From: Nitrospira sp.
Lineage (GTDB): Bacteria; Nitrospirota; Nitrospiria; Nitrospirales; Nitrospiraceae
Assembly: GCA_030456405.1 (NCBI GenBank)
Contig: JAKDNQ010000128.1
Span: 1 to 6,434 of the forward strand
Direction: 5' to 3'
DNA: 6,434 nucleotides
The position numbers and the translations under genes were made by a program. Under the pieces are notes generated by a model. That model did no database searches, was not told the DNA's origin, and was given only the letters and a program-made list of their open reading frames with translations. This document shows positions 1-4,435 of the stretch, piece by piece (position 1 is the first letter of the stretch; every line of letters starts with the position of its first letter).

Positions 1-152
1 GCCTGAGCATCCAGTGATTCGATGATCCAATTGGGAAAATCGACGTTCACGCGTCTCAGTTCATGCCCAGGACGGCGGGCATTCGAGAGGACAAGATGAG
101 GTGTAATGTCCTGCCCTTCATCAAATATCTTATCGAGATTCTTCGCTTTCAT
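1..152 (-). CDS. brnA: BrnA-type antitoxin, N-terminal part (gene runs off the left edge)
   Basis: The reverse strand from the ATG at 152 reads MKAKNLDKIFDEGQDITPHL and continues with a stretch ending RRVNVDFPNWIIESLDAQA at the window edge, so 50 codons are visible. The beginning matches the usual start of BrnA antitoxins. The RVNVDFP segment followed by an amphipathic helix is the start of the ribbon-helix-helix DNA-binding domain. BrnA is known to neutralise BrnT by direct binding and to repress the shared promoter. The gene overlaps the end of brnT by 23 nt and has an AGGGA Shine-Dalgarno at 160-164, 7 nt before the ATG, so the two genes are translated together. The C-terminal part of the RHH domain and the stop lie outside the window, so integrity cannot be judged. 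Seen: sequence, overlap, RBS. Known from the family: function. Confidence 0.88.
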   Translation of the reverse strand, partial: MKAKNLDKIFDEGQDITPHLVLSNARRPGHELRRVNVDFPNWIIESLDAQ

Positions 153-408
153 AATACAGTCCCTTCTCTTCCTTTCTGGATCTTCGGACTGAAATCAATC
201 GAATGCTTCCCTTCCGATAGGTGAAAAAGGCCGACCATAGCTTCTGATCGAGTGCCGCAATGAGAACATACCGGGGTTCGTCTTCTGTTCTCGCTGTGAT
301 TTCGAGCCGATCCTCATCCTCCCACAGTTGTTGCGCCTCCACAAAATCGATTCCATGTTTTTCACGGTTGGCCTTGCTCTTCGAAGCATCAAACTCGAAA
401 TTTAGCAT
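130..408 (-). CDS. brnT: BrnT-type ribonuclease toxin of a type II toxin-antitoxin pair
   Basis: The product is 92 residues, the normal size for BrnT, a RelE-fold ribonuclease that cleaves RNA and inhibits translation. Visible family hallmarks are the N-terminal FEFDASKSKANREKHGIDF (residues 4-22), the LEITARTEDEPRY segment (35-47), LWSAFFTYR (57-65) and the basic IRLISVRRSRKEEKGLYYE tail (69-87). I chose the ATG at 408 because conserved family sequence begins there and a strong promoter ends just upstream. The frame is open up to 525, but the extra 39 codons are unlike BrnT and lie on the promoter. brnA follows with a 23-nt overlap. No frameshift or missing block is visible, so the toxin looks intact. 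Alternative: a silenced solitary toxin if brnA is broken beyond the window. Confidence 0.9.
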   Translation of the reverse strand: MLNFEFDASKSKANREKHGIDFVEAQQLWEDEDRLEITARTEDEPRYVLIAALDQKLWSAFFTYRKGSIRLISVRRSRKEEKGLYYESEESR

Positions 409-446
409 TGGTATAAAAATTATACCAATATGAATCTCTCTGTCAA
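407..446 (-). promoter_or_regulatory. brnTA promoter and overlapping palindromic operator
   Basis: On the minus strand a TTGACA (441-446) and a TATAAT (419-424) are separated by 16 nt, both perfect sigma-70 hexamers. The -10 lies inside a palindrome with 10-bp arms (ATTGGTATAA at 407-416 and TTATACCAAT at 420-429, 3-nt centre). That palindrome includes the first two bases of the brnT ATG. A transcript starting ~7 nt after the -10 would have only a few leader nucleotides and no Shine-Dalgarno, so brnT may be translated from a near-leaderless mRNA. BrnA-type antitoxins autoregulate at palindromes in their promoters, so this is the likely BrnA operator. The binding itself is inference. Confidence 0.8.
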
Positions 447-547
447 TCAAGGACTCGCTCGGCCAGACACGCCTGTGGTCTATAGCCGCATTGGATTTCG
501 ACTTCCGAATTCGCGATCGCAGCAAGACCGCTCACGAATACTGTGGG

Positions 548-634
548 CTAGAGAAAGGACGAGAAGGTCATCGATGCGCCAAACATGAAATAATAAAGCG
601 CCCCAGGAAATTCAATGTGCAGCGGACGAGCCAT
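548..634 (-). pseudogene. N-terminal relic of a REP-associated tyrosine transposase (RAYT, Y1_Tnp)
   Basis: From the ATG at 634 the minus strand reads MARPLHIEFPGALYYFM and then diverges, reaching a TAG at 548-550 after 28 codons. MARPLRIEFPGALYHV is the very characteristic N-terminus of RAYT/IS200-like Y1 transposases of about 150-300 residues. Only the first ~16 codons (roughly 584-634) are recognisable. The HUH motif, the catalytic tyrosine and everything after them are absent. The stretch just upstream (about 635-695) contains AAGGGGTCACATCTTG, which resembles the leader often seen before such genes. This suggests that promoter-side DNA was kept and the body deleted. RAYTs mobilise or maintain REP palindromes. 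No function is expected from this relic. Confidence 0.65.
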
Positions 635-715
635 TGCCTATCCTGCGCCAAGACGATGTCATACAACAAGATGTGACCCCTTATTTTCTTATTCGGGGAG
701 CTTCATCACGGGTTC

Positions 716-733
716 TTATGCGGATCCGCATAA
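716..733. repeat. Perfect 18-bp palindrome, 20 nt past the ancestral recombinase stop
   Basis: TTATGCGGATCCGCATAA is identical to its own reverse complement over all 18 bases, with no spacer. It lies 20 nt beyond the ancestral stop of the recombinase fragment (754-756) and before the RAYT leader. It has no trailing T-run in either direction, so it is not a classic terminator. The form fits a dimer binding site or a recombination core, but nothing in the window shows which. Confidence 0.7.
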
Positions 734-753
734 CACCACCTCCTTGAGGAAGC

Positions 754-896
754 TCACAATCCATCCAGCGGACGGTGAACACCCCCCTGGCCCTCGGTTG
801 AGCACATGCGTGTAGATCATCGTCGTTTTGACGTCGCGATGCCCCAAGAGATCCTGAACCGTTCGAATATCATAGCCGCTTTCGGGCAGGTGCGTG
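754..896 (-). pseudogene. C-terminal fragment of an integron-type tyrosine recombinase (IntI-like), frameshifted
   Basis: The minus strand from 896 reads [19 protein letters not shown] followed by [19 protein letters not shown]. This is the end of an IntI-family tyrosine recombinase, including the box II histidine (LLGH) and the nucleophilic tyrosine (TMIYTHV). The upstream catalytic HxxR block (normally ...RHSFATHLLE...) and some 280 residues before it are missing; homology begins exactly where the 43-bp hairpin ends. A run of six C on the plus strand (782-787) shifts the frame. With five C the sequence would continue [10 protein letters not shown] and stop at TGA 754-756, matching the normal family ending. 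As read, the frame instead continues to 716. It is non-functional on its own. Alternative: tail of another XerC/D-like recombinase, but the [11 protein letters not shown]...[10 protein letters not shown] spelling is typical of integron integrases. Confidence 0.85.
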
Positions 897-936
897 GGAG
901 AAAGCAAAGGTGGCAGCCACCTTTGCTTTCTCCCAC
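894..936. repeat. Perfect 43-bp hairpin (21-bp arms, 1-nt centre)
   Basis: Bases 894-914 (beginning GTGGGAGAAAGC) are the exact reverse complement of 916-936, with a single A at 915 between them. Such a stem is exceptionally stable as single-stranded DNA or RNA. One end abuts the recombinase fragment; the other continues into the attC half-site. The best reading is that it is the terminal stem (variable terminal structure) of the attC of cassette 1. It could also end transcripts from the cassette, although no U-tract follows. Confidence 0.85.
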
Positions 937-975
937 ACCGTTCTACGCGCCGTCTGCTGCAAGCCGATGTTAGGC
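894..975 (-). other. Half of an integron attC site (3' end of cassette 1), truncated
   Basis: On the minus strand, 17 nt after the cassette-1 stop, GCCTAAC (969-975) fits the R'' consensus RYYYAAC. It is followed by ATCGGCTTGCAGCAGACGGC, an attC-like L'' arm, and then the 43-bp hairpin. A complete site would continue with the complementary arm and GTTRRRY; instead the sequence switches to the recombinase tail at about 894-896. The R'' GCCTAAC is the exact complement of the GTTAGGC that opens cassette 1 at 1804, as required of the two ends of one circular cassette. The site therefore belongs to cassette 1 but lost its distal half. Confidence 0.75.
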
Positions 976-991
976 CGCGCGATACGACGTC

Positions 992-1783
992 TCATCGATT
1001 GCCCATCCCTCCGGGTGAGATGTCCGGAAACAGGTACCCCATTTCGCGCGTCGCCCGACGGACGGGGTCCAACGCAAACTCCAGGGTCATTGCAATGTTG
1101 CTTTTTTCCCATTCGCTCTCAATGCCCCTGCCTTGCTCCCCCTCGGCCATTCGATAAAACGCTACAGGCAAGCTGTGAACATGGAATGAGAGGAAACGGT
1201 ACACTCCGCGGAAAACAGCTACGTTCTCGCCCATCCTCTGTAGTAACTCGTCTTGAGACAGCCGCAGAGCGTTCTCGCCCTTCAGAACATGTTTCCGCCG
1301 CCGCTCGGGGAACTTCGCGAAGTGGGCCCGAGAAGCTATTCGGATGCGCAATTCATCAGCCTGCACGAGAAAGCCAGGGAGCTGCGGGTCGGCAGCGTTT
1401 AACTCGTGAAACATCTTCCACCGCGATAAACAGTCGTGAAGCTGCAAGACATTAAGTCGTGTCAACCACTCATCGCCCTCGGTCGCATCAACACCGAGGT
1501 AGAAGAACACGAAATAGCACTCCCAAATATTGCGGGTCATCGATGCGACCGCGCTGAAGTCGTAATGGTCGATAAGCGACCCGGCGAACTTGCTACCTGG
1601 AGCGAGGGCAAGAAGGCTGACACCCGCTACACAAAGAAGCGTGTCCAAGAGACAAGCCCACCAGGCCGGATCAGGCACGGTACGGCCAGCGGCAGCCTGC
1701 GATACGTCGGTAGCCGCTGAGATGGCATGATCGAAGTCGTCGATCGCCCTACGGTACCGTTTGTTCGTATCGTCTTTGCCCAT
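992..1783 (-). CDS. Cassette 1: uncharacterised alpha-helical protein (263 aa)
   Basis: I do not recognise a characterised family. The frame opens with a GTG at 1816, but those 11 codons are the attC end and cassette junction. I use the ATG at 1783 (MGKDDTNKRYRR), 20 nt after the cassette start; a weak GGACAG lies just before it. The protein looks mostly helical: a hydrophobic helix WWACLLDTLLCVAGVSLLAL (about residues 36-55), a TRNIWECYFVFFYLGVD segment (about 82-98) and a late YRFLSFHVHSLPVAFYRM motif (about 200-217). The R/E plus YxFLSxxVHS pattern recalls cassette proteins of DUF5677-like or HEPN-like type, but this is only a resemblance. No signal peptide is seen. The stop TGA (992-994) is followed directly by the attC R'' box, the compact layout of a gene cassette. 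Transcription must come from upstream. Confidence 0.8.
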   Translation of the reverse strand: MGKDDTNKRYRRAIDDFDHAISAATDVSQAAAGRTVPDPAWWACLLDTLLCVAGVSLLALAPGSKFAGSLIDHYDFSAVASMTRNIWECYFVFFYLGVDATEGDEWLTRLNVLQLHDCLSRWKMFHELNAADPQLPGFLVQADELRIRIASRAHFAKFPERRRKHVLKGENALRLSQDELLQRMGENVAVFRGVYRFLSFHVHSLPVAFYRMAEGEQGRGIESEWEKSNIAMTLEFALDPVRRATREMGYLFPDISPGGMGNR

Positions 1784-1797
1784 CTGTCCGTGAAGCG

Positions 1798-1864
1798 GCC
1801 TAACGGCTGAATTCACCGGCCTGCGCGGCTTTTCCCGGAGGTCCGGTGGAATGATGGGTTAGCC
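1798..1864 (-). other. Complete 67-bp integron attC site between cassettes 2 and 1
   Basis: In minus-strand orientation the site runs from R'' GGCTAAC (1858-1864) to R' GTTAGGC (1798-1804). Between them lie imperfectly complementary arms: TCATTCCACCGGACC on one side and GGCCGGTGAATTCA on the other. Unpaired bases in the arms are of the kind attC uses for strand choice. Recombination occurs after the G of R', placing the junction between 1804 and 1803. R'' matches the opening box of cassette 2 (GTTAGCC, 2912-2918) and R' opens cassette 1, the expected chimeric pattern of an integrated array. The cassette-2 stop is 9 nt before R''. Confidence 0.9.
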
Positions 1865-1873
1865 GTCACGCAG

Positions 1874-2900
1874 CTATGCACGACCCCCTTTCGATCTGTT
1901 GTTCATTTCCACCCTTAGTTCGTCTTCATCTAGCATGGTCAAACGATGCGGCTCACGATCCTGGAGAAGCCGCTTGAACTGATCTGTCACGCCTCCGCGC
2001 CGCAAATCATCCTCTGCCTTCACCGGGTGGCGCACATCGACAGCAGTAAGGATGTTGACGGTTCCAGTTTGGTCCTCATCGTCATTCCAAACGATCTCAG
2101 CGGGCGATTCTTTGCGTTCCTGCCTCTCGGCAGGAGATAGCCGCTCATAGGTTGCCATTAGTGCCTCGGGTGCGAGAGTCCGCAACTCAGCCAATGAATC
2201 ATTGATCAGTTGCATTACAACATCGCCAAAGCCTGTGGCTTCGTCAGCAGTAGGAATGTAGCCCCCATGAATGACGTTGTTGCGGAACTTAACCTCTTGA
2301 TTTGGATTCAGGAGGGCCAGGCATTGCTTTTTCAGTAGCAATCCAGCGGTAATAAACATCCCAAGTTGCCGCTCGGACTGCTTGGCCACAGCTTTCCAAG
2401 CAGCGTCTGCTTGCTCTTGGGGAATTGAATGGAAAGCCGATACCACATGCCAATAGAATTCATAGAAACGTTCGAGTGCCGATGCGAACGATGAAACGGC
2501 TTCTCTTGGGTAGCCATCGACAAGAGCATTAAGCCCCAGATGCTTCTACGGTTGACTCAGCAGGATGAGTTTGCCATTACAACATAGATCAATGGTGCCC
2601 ATCGTAGAGGCGATCCTGGTGTTTTCCATCCGGAAAAGCGCCGTTCCCCCCTACGAAATCTGGTCGTGCTGAGTCAACCGTAGAAGCATCAAGCCCCATT
2701 TCAAATAGCAACTCGAACTTCACGTTGTCTACAGTTACCGTGCTCACATGCCCGGCAGCGCAATGAACTTCGTACTTTCCATCATCCGATGGACGTGACA
2801 TCGGCATCGGCACGTCCATCGCGATTCGTGAGGAGCCCTTCTGGTGCTTCTCCTTTGCGGCGTAGTACGCACACTTCTGGCAGAACAGTCGAAGGATCAT
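1874..2900 (-). pseudogene. Cassette 2: zinc-ribbon/HEPN-like protein gene, split by a MITE
   Basis: The N-terminal piece starts at ATG 2900 (MILRLFCQKCAYY) and the C-terminal piece ends at TAG 1874-1876. Removing one 8-bp duplicate plus the 152-bp insertion (160 bp) restores one frame of 289 codons (288 aa) across LLFEMGL-NALVDGYPREAV. Residues C7-x2-C10 and C47-x3-H51 form a likely zinc ribbon. A helical region follows (YPREAVSSFASALERFYEFY), then FRNNVIHGGYIP, an Rx4H motif with Asn after Arg as in HEPN ribonuclease-like domains. An acidic, charged C-terminus ends the protein. As it stands, the N-terminal piece reads through into the insertion and stops at 2589; the C-terminal piece has only an internal GTG (2446) for a start. 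HEPN proteins are often toxins or defence effectors; that role here is inference. Confidence 0.85.
2531..2698. mobile_element. 152-bp MITE (2539-2690) with 8-bp target-site duplications
   Basis: The element is bounded by perfect 24-bp terminal inverted repeats at 2539-2562 and 2667-2690 (outer end GATGCTTCTACGG, inner end GACTCAGCA). It is flanked by identical 8-bp direct repeats AAGCCCCA at 2531-2538 and 2691-2698. Removing it restores a gene, which proves insertion. The 104-bp core has no transposase; the longest notable frame is a 27-codon minus-strand ORF (MENTRIASTMGTIDLCCNGK...) ending inside the repeat. It is best read as an internally deleted, non-autonomous derivative moved in trans. 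Several IS families make 8-bp duplications (IS66, ISL3, ISAs1, IS1595 and some IS4 groups); I cannot assign this one from its ends. Perfect repeats suggest a recent insertion. Confidence 0.92.
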
Positions 2901-2911
2901 GGGTGACAGAC

Positions 2912-2918
2912 GGCTAAC
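2912..2918 (-). other. Core recombination box at the start of cassette 2
   Basis: Minus-strand GTTAGCC, 11 nt before the ATG at 2900, is the exact complement of the R'' box GGCTAAC at the end of the same cassette (1858-1864). This marks the cassette start, with the crossover after the G at 2918. Upstream I find no R'' box (no RYYYAAC in the preceding ~140 nt) and no attC-like arms. The cassette therefore joins either a decayed site, an attI-like site or a secondary target. Confidence 0.65.
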
Positions 2919-3505
2919 TATTAAGGGAGCACCAGCAGGGATATGGCTACAGGCAGCCTGTCCCTGACCGCGCCAGAACTCTGGTGACTGAAAAGCTGAG
3001 AGATCATCCGTATTTCTAAGGATCTGTGTCAATACCCGCCCACAAGAATACACTGCCATTCACGCGGCCTATCTCCCTATTGACCCGCAGCCTATTTCTA
3101 CCGGGCGGGGACGCACAGTTTGCCCAACCTTAACCAGTCTGCGAAGATTCGAACGGTGTCTGGAACTATTTCAGACTTCAATATGTGTGTCGGAGGCAGA
3201 GCGACCTTTGCAAAGGAGCGAGGTACTTCCAATCTTTAGATGAGCGGCCAAGTCTGCCCTTTACTGCACACATCGAACGAGCACCGCTATTCCACCTTCC
3301 CCATTTCATTTTCAAGGGTAGCCTGGTCGATCCTCGATTGCGCGCGTCGAACGAGCACATTCTTATCGTGCGCGTTCCGCGAGCAGGAGGACGGCCAGGC
3401 TATCCTTCCCATCCTTCTGAGACCGCCCATCCGCGGGTACAAGGGATTAACCAGGCAGATCTATGATCTTTGAATAAAAAATCGAGAATAACGCTGGAAG
3501 GATTT
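2919..3505. other. Gene-free stretch with degenerate ~22-bp repeats
   Basis: No open frame here looks like a protein gene. The minus-strand frame continuous with cassette 2 (from ATG 3059) has stops just before it, no ribosome site and unfamiliar sequence. Frames at 3185-3466 and 3240-3473 on the plus strand have no recognisable features. The main structure is the repeat family at 3263-3386. A small imperfect inverted repeat (CAGGGATAT...TCCCTG, about 2937-2969) is also present. I see no clear promoter or terminator. Confidence 0.5.
3263..3386. repeat. Three copies of a degenerate ~22-bp direct repeat
   Basis: Copies lie at 3263-3284, 3337-3358 and 3365-3386 on the plus strand. The first two share the exact 12-mer TCGAACGAGCAC (3273-3284 and 3347-3358) and differ before it only by transitions (ACTGCACACA versus ATTGCGCGCG). 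The third (ATCGTGCGCGTTCCGCGAGC) matches the second at about 15 of 22 positions. The first two starts are 74 bp apart, the last two 28 bp. Spacing and divergence do not fit a CRISPR array; a dispersed intergenic repeat family is more likely. Confidence 0.55.
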
Positions 3506-3598
3506 TTAAACTGCCAGCTTTAGCGGAGCGGCCAGAAGATACTTTTCAATGCCCGCTACCAGCTTCATGCCCTCAGCAATGGCTCAGACTATGAGCGA
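3506..3598 (-). pseudogene. Relic of a second gltD 3' end
   Basis: From 3598 the minus strand reads SLIV-stop-AIAEGMKLVAGIEKYLLAAPLKLAV and ends at TAA 3506-3508. It aligns without gaps to the end of the intact GltD in this window (SLIVWAIAEGRKMAAGIDQYL), about 15 of the first 20 residues. The conserved Trp codon has become TGA (3584-3586). Most nucleotide differences in the aligned codons are at third positions, so the copy diverged under protein-level constraint (as a functional gltD elsewhere) before it decayed, rather than being a fresh tandem duplicate. It directly abuts the 3' end of the small partner gene of the nucleotidyltransferase, whose stop (3589-3591) lies inside it. Confidence 0.8.
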
Positions 3599-3810
3599 AA
3601 CGATGAGCTCATCCCCTCCCATTCCTCTTTTCCGATCAGCCTTCTCGGTTTCAATGCACCGCTCGCGTAGGCCATACGAAGTGCTTCCTCCAACCATTCC
3701 AAACGTTGGGCTGGGGTAGCAGACAGCGTGGCTGAGAGCAGATTTTGGTCGGCAGCATTCCAGTCCGGTCGTTGCGCCACGTCCGAGAACACTGCGGGTT
3801 TATCGACCAT
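3589..3810 (-). CDS. Small partner protein of the nucleotidyltransferase (73 aa)
   Basis: The ATG at 3810 is 1 nt after the stop of the nucleotidyltransferase gene (TGA-T-ATG) and has a good AGGAG Shine-Dalgarno at 3820-3824, 9 nt upstream. A longer frame from 3855 would run inside the neighbour and is rejected. The protein (MVDKPAVFSDVAQRPDWNAA...) has a central TPAQRLEWLEEALRMAYASG helix (about residues 31-50), a pattern I associate with small proteins encoded beside AbiEii/MNT-like nucleotidyltransferases. By context it may be an antitoxin or adaptor, but no biochemical role is known to me. Its last residues (SSSFRS) and stop lie in the gltD relic, so the native C-terminus may have been replaced by that junction. 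Confidence 0.72.
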   Translation of the reverse strand: MVDKPAVFSDVAQRPDWNAADQNLLSATLSATPAQRLEWLEEALRMAYASGALKPRRLIGKEEWEGMSSSFRS

Positions 3811-3811
3811 A

Positions 3812-4312
3812 TCAGCGATCTCCTTTTTGCCGTCGGATGGTTTCCAGCTGTTCAATATCCGCTAAATCTTGCGGCCTGCCGGCTTGCTGTTTCAAGGCGA
3901 TCAGGTCGTCGATCGACGCAATTCTGATCTTTGTCCTATTCAACATGACCTCCCGAGATCGAGCCAACAATTCCTCAAAGGGAACCTCCGGTTTCAGCAA
4001 CAAGTCTACCACCCGCATTGGATTGGTCGGATCAACGAGTGAAAAAGCCCTCATGTGCTTCTCTCGAAACCAGACTTCCCGCACTGCGGGATTGGCAAAC
4101 TCTTCAGGCAACACCGGTACCTGAGGACGAAACCCCTTCGCCACCAAGGCTTGAATCGTTTTCGTGGCTTCCTCAGGCGCGAGATCGACAGCCAAATCGA
4201 CATCAGCAGTCAACCTGGCATATCCATGCAACACCGTGGCGAGACCGCCCACCACGACATAGCGCACTCCCGCAGTATTCAATATTTGGAATATGGGTTC
4301 GAAGACCGACAC
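3812..4312 (-). CDS. Polymerase-beta-type nucleotidyltransferase, AbiEii/MNT-like (166 aa)
   Basis: The protein has the nucleotidyltransferase signature: a GG at residues 22-23 (VVVGGLATVLHG), the metal-binding D37-x-D39 (LTADVDLAVD) and a third acidic residue, D103, in MRVVDLLLKPEVPFEEL. It ends with IASIDDLIALKQQAGRPQDLADIEQLE (about 131-157), common in this group. Related enzymes transfer nucleotides to tRNA or proteins in toxin-antitoxin or abortive-infection systems; the substrate here is unknown. The start is a GTG at 4312, the only plausible start after an in-frame stop at 4334-4336; family members begin near this point (FEPIFQILNTAGVRYVVVGG). No strong RBS is visible. All key residues are present, so the enzyme looks functional. 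It forms a two-gene unit with the 73-aa gene that follows. Confidence 0.85.
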   Translation of the reverse strand: MSVFEPIFQILNTAGVRYVVVGGLATVLHGYARLTADVDLAVDLAPEEATKTIQALVAKGFRPQVPVLPEEFANPAVREVWFREKHMRAFSLVDPTNPMRVVDLLLKPEVPFEELLARSREVMLNRTKIRIASIDDLIALKQQAGRPQDLADIEQLETIRRQKGDR

Positions 4313-4340
4313 GGCGCTATTGTAATTGTTTACTCACGGA

Positions 4341-4376
4341 TTAGCAGCTCTCTTCCTATTGTGCACCAACTGCTAA
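4341..4376. promoter_or_regulatory. Inverted repeat upstream of the nucleotidyltransferase gene (possible operator)
   Basis: TTAGCAG (4341-4347) and CTGCTAA (4370-4376) are exact inverted repeats 22 nt apart, in the 123-nt gap before the nucleotidyltransferase start. A central GTGCAC lies between them. I do not see a convincing promoter pair nearby, so regulatory use is only a possibility. Confidence 0.25.
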
Positions 4377-4435
4377 GAGGTTCGACTGGAAAGTTTGGCG
4401 ATAGAGATTCCGTCTGAGAGGAATTTTTAGATGCG

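Larger units (their letters stand above)
431..753. other. Gap between the brnTA promoter and the recombinase relic
   Basis: Apart from the RAYT relic (548-634) and the palindrome at 716-733 I see no gene here. Short open frames on the plus strand (around 491-676 and 615-815) have no recognisable protein features and cross the relics, so I treat them as chance. The segment looks like a scrap of former mobile DNA between two accessory modules. Confidence 0.5.

Noticed and set aside
409..525. 39-codon upstream extension of brnT
   Set aside because: It covers the promoter and operator and has no similarity to BrnT N-termini.
894..936. Rho-independent terminator
   Set aside because: The stem is very strong but no T-run follows in either direction; the attC context explains it better.
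870..1112. 80-codon minus-strand frame crossing the hairpin (…[15 protein letters not shown]…)
   Set aside because: It is the translation of the attC half and the palindrome in a frame shifted from both cassette 1 and the recombinase tail.
910..1455. 181-codon plus-strand frame
   Set aside because: It is antisense to cassette 1 and starts inside the hairpin; composition is Arg/Ser/Pro-rich and unlike a protein.
1784..1816. GTG start 11 codons upstream for cassette 1
   Set aside because: Those codons are the attC end and the cassette junction, so they would change with every recombination event; ATG 1783 is preferred.
2901..3059. 53-codon N-terminal extension of cassette 2 from ATG 3059
   Set aside because: It would cross the cassette boundary at 2912-2918, lacks a ribosome site and has unfamiliar sequence; the conserved-looking protein begins at MILRLFCQKC.
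3263..3386. Possible CRISPR array
   Set aside because: Only two good copies, unequal spacing (74 and 28 bp) and strong divergence between copies.
3185..3466. 93-codon plus-strand frame
   Set aside because: It contains the repeats, has no ribosome site or recognisable motif and is on the opposite strand from all supported genes.
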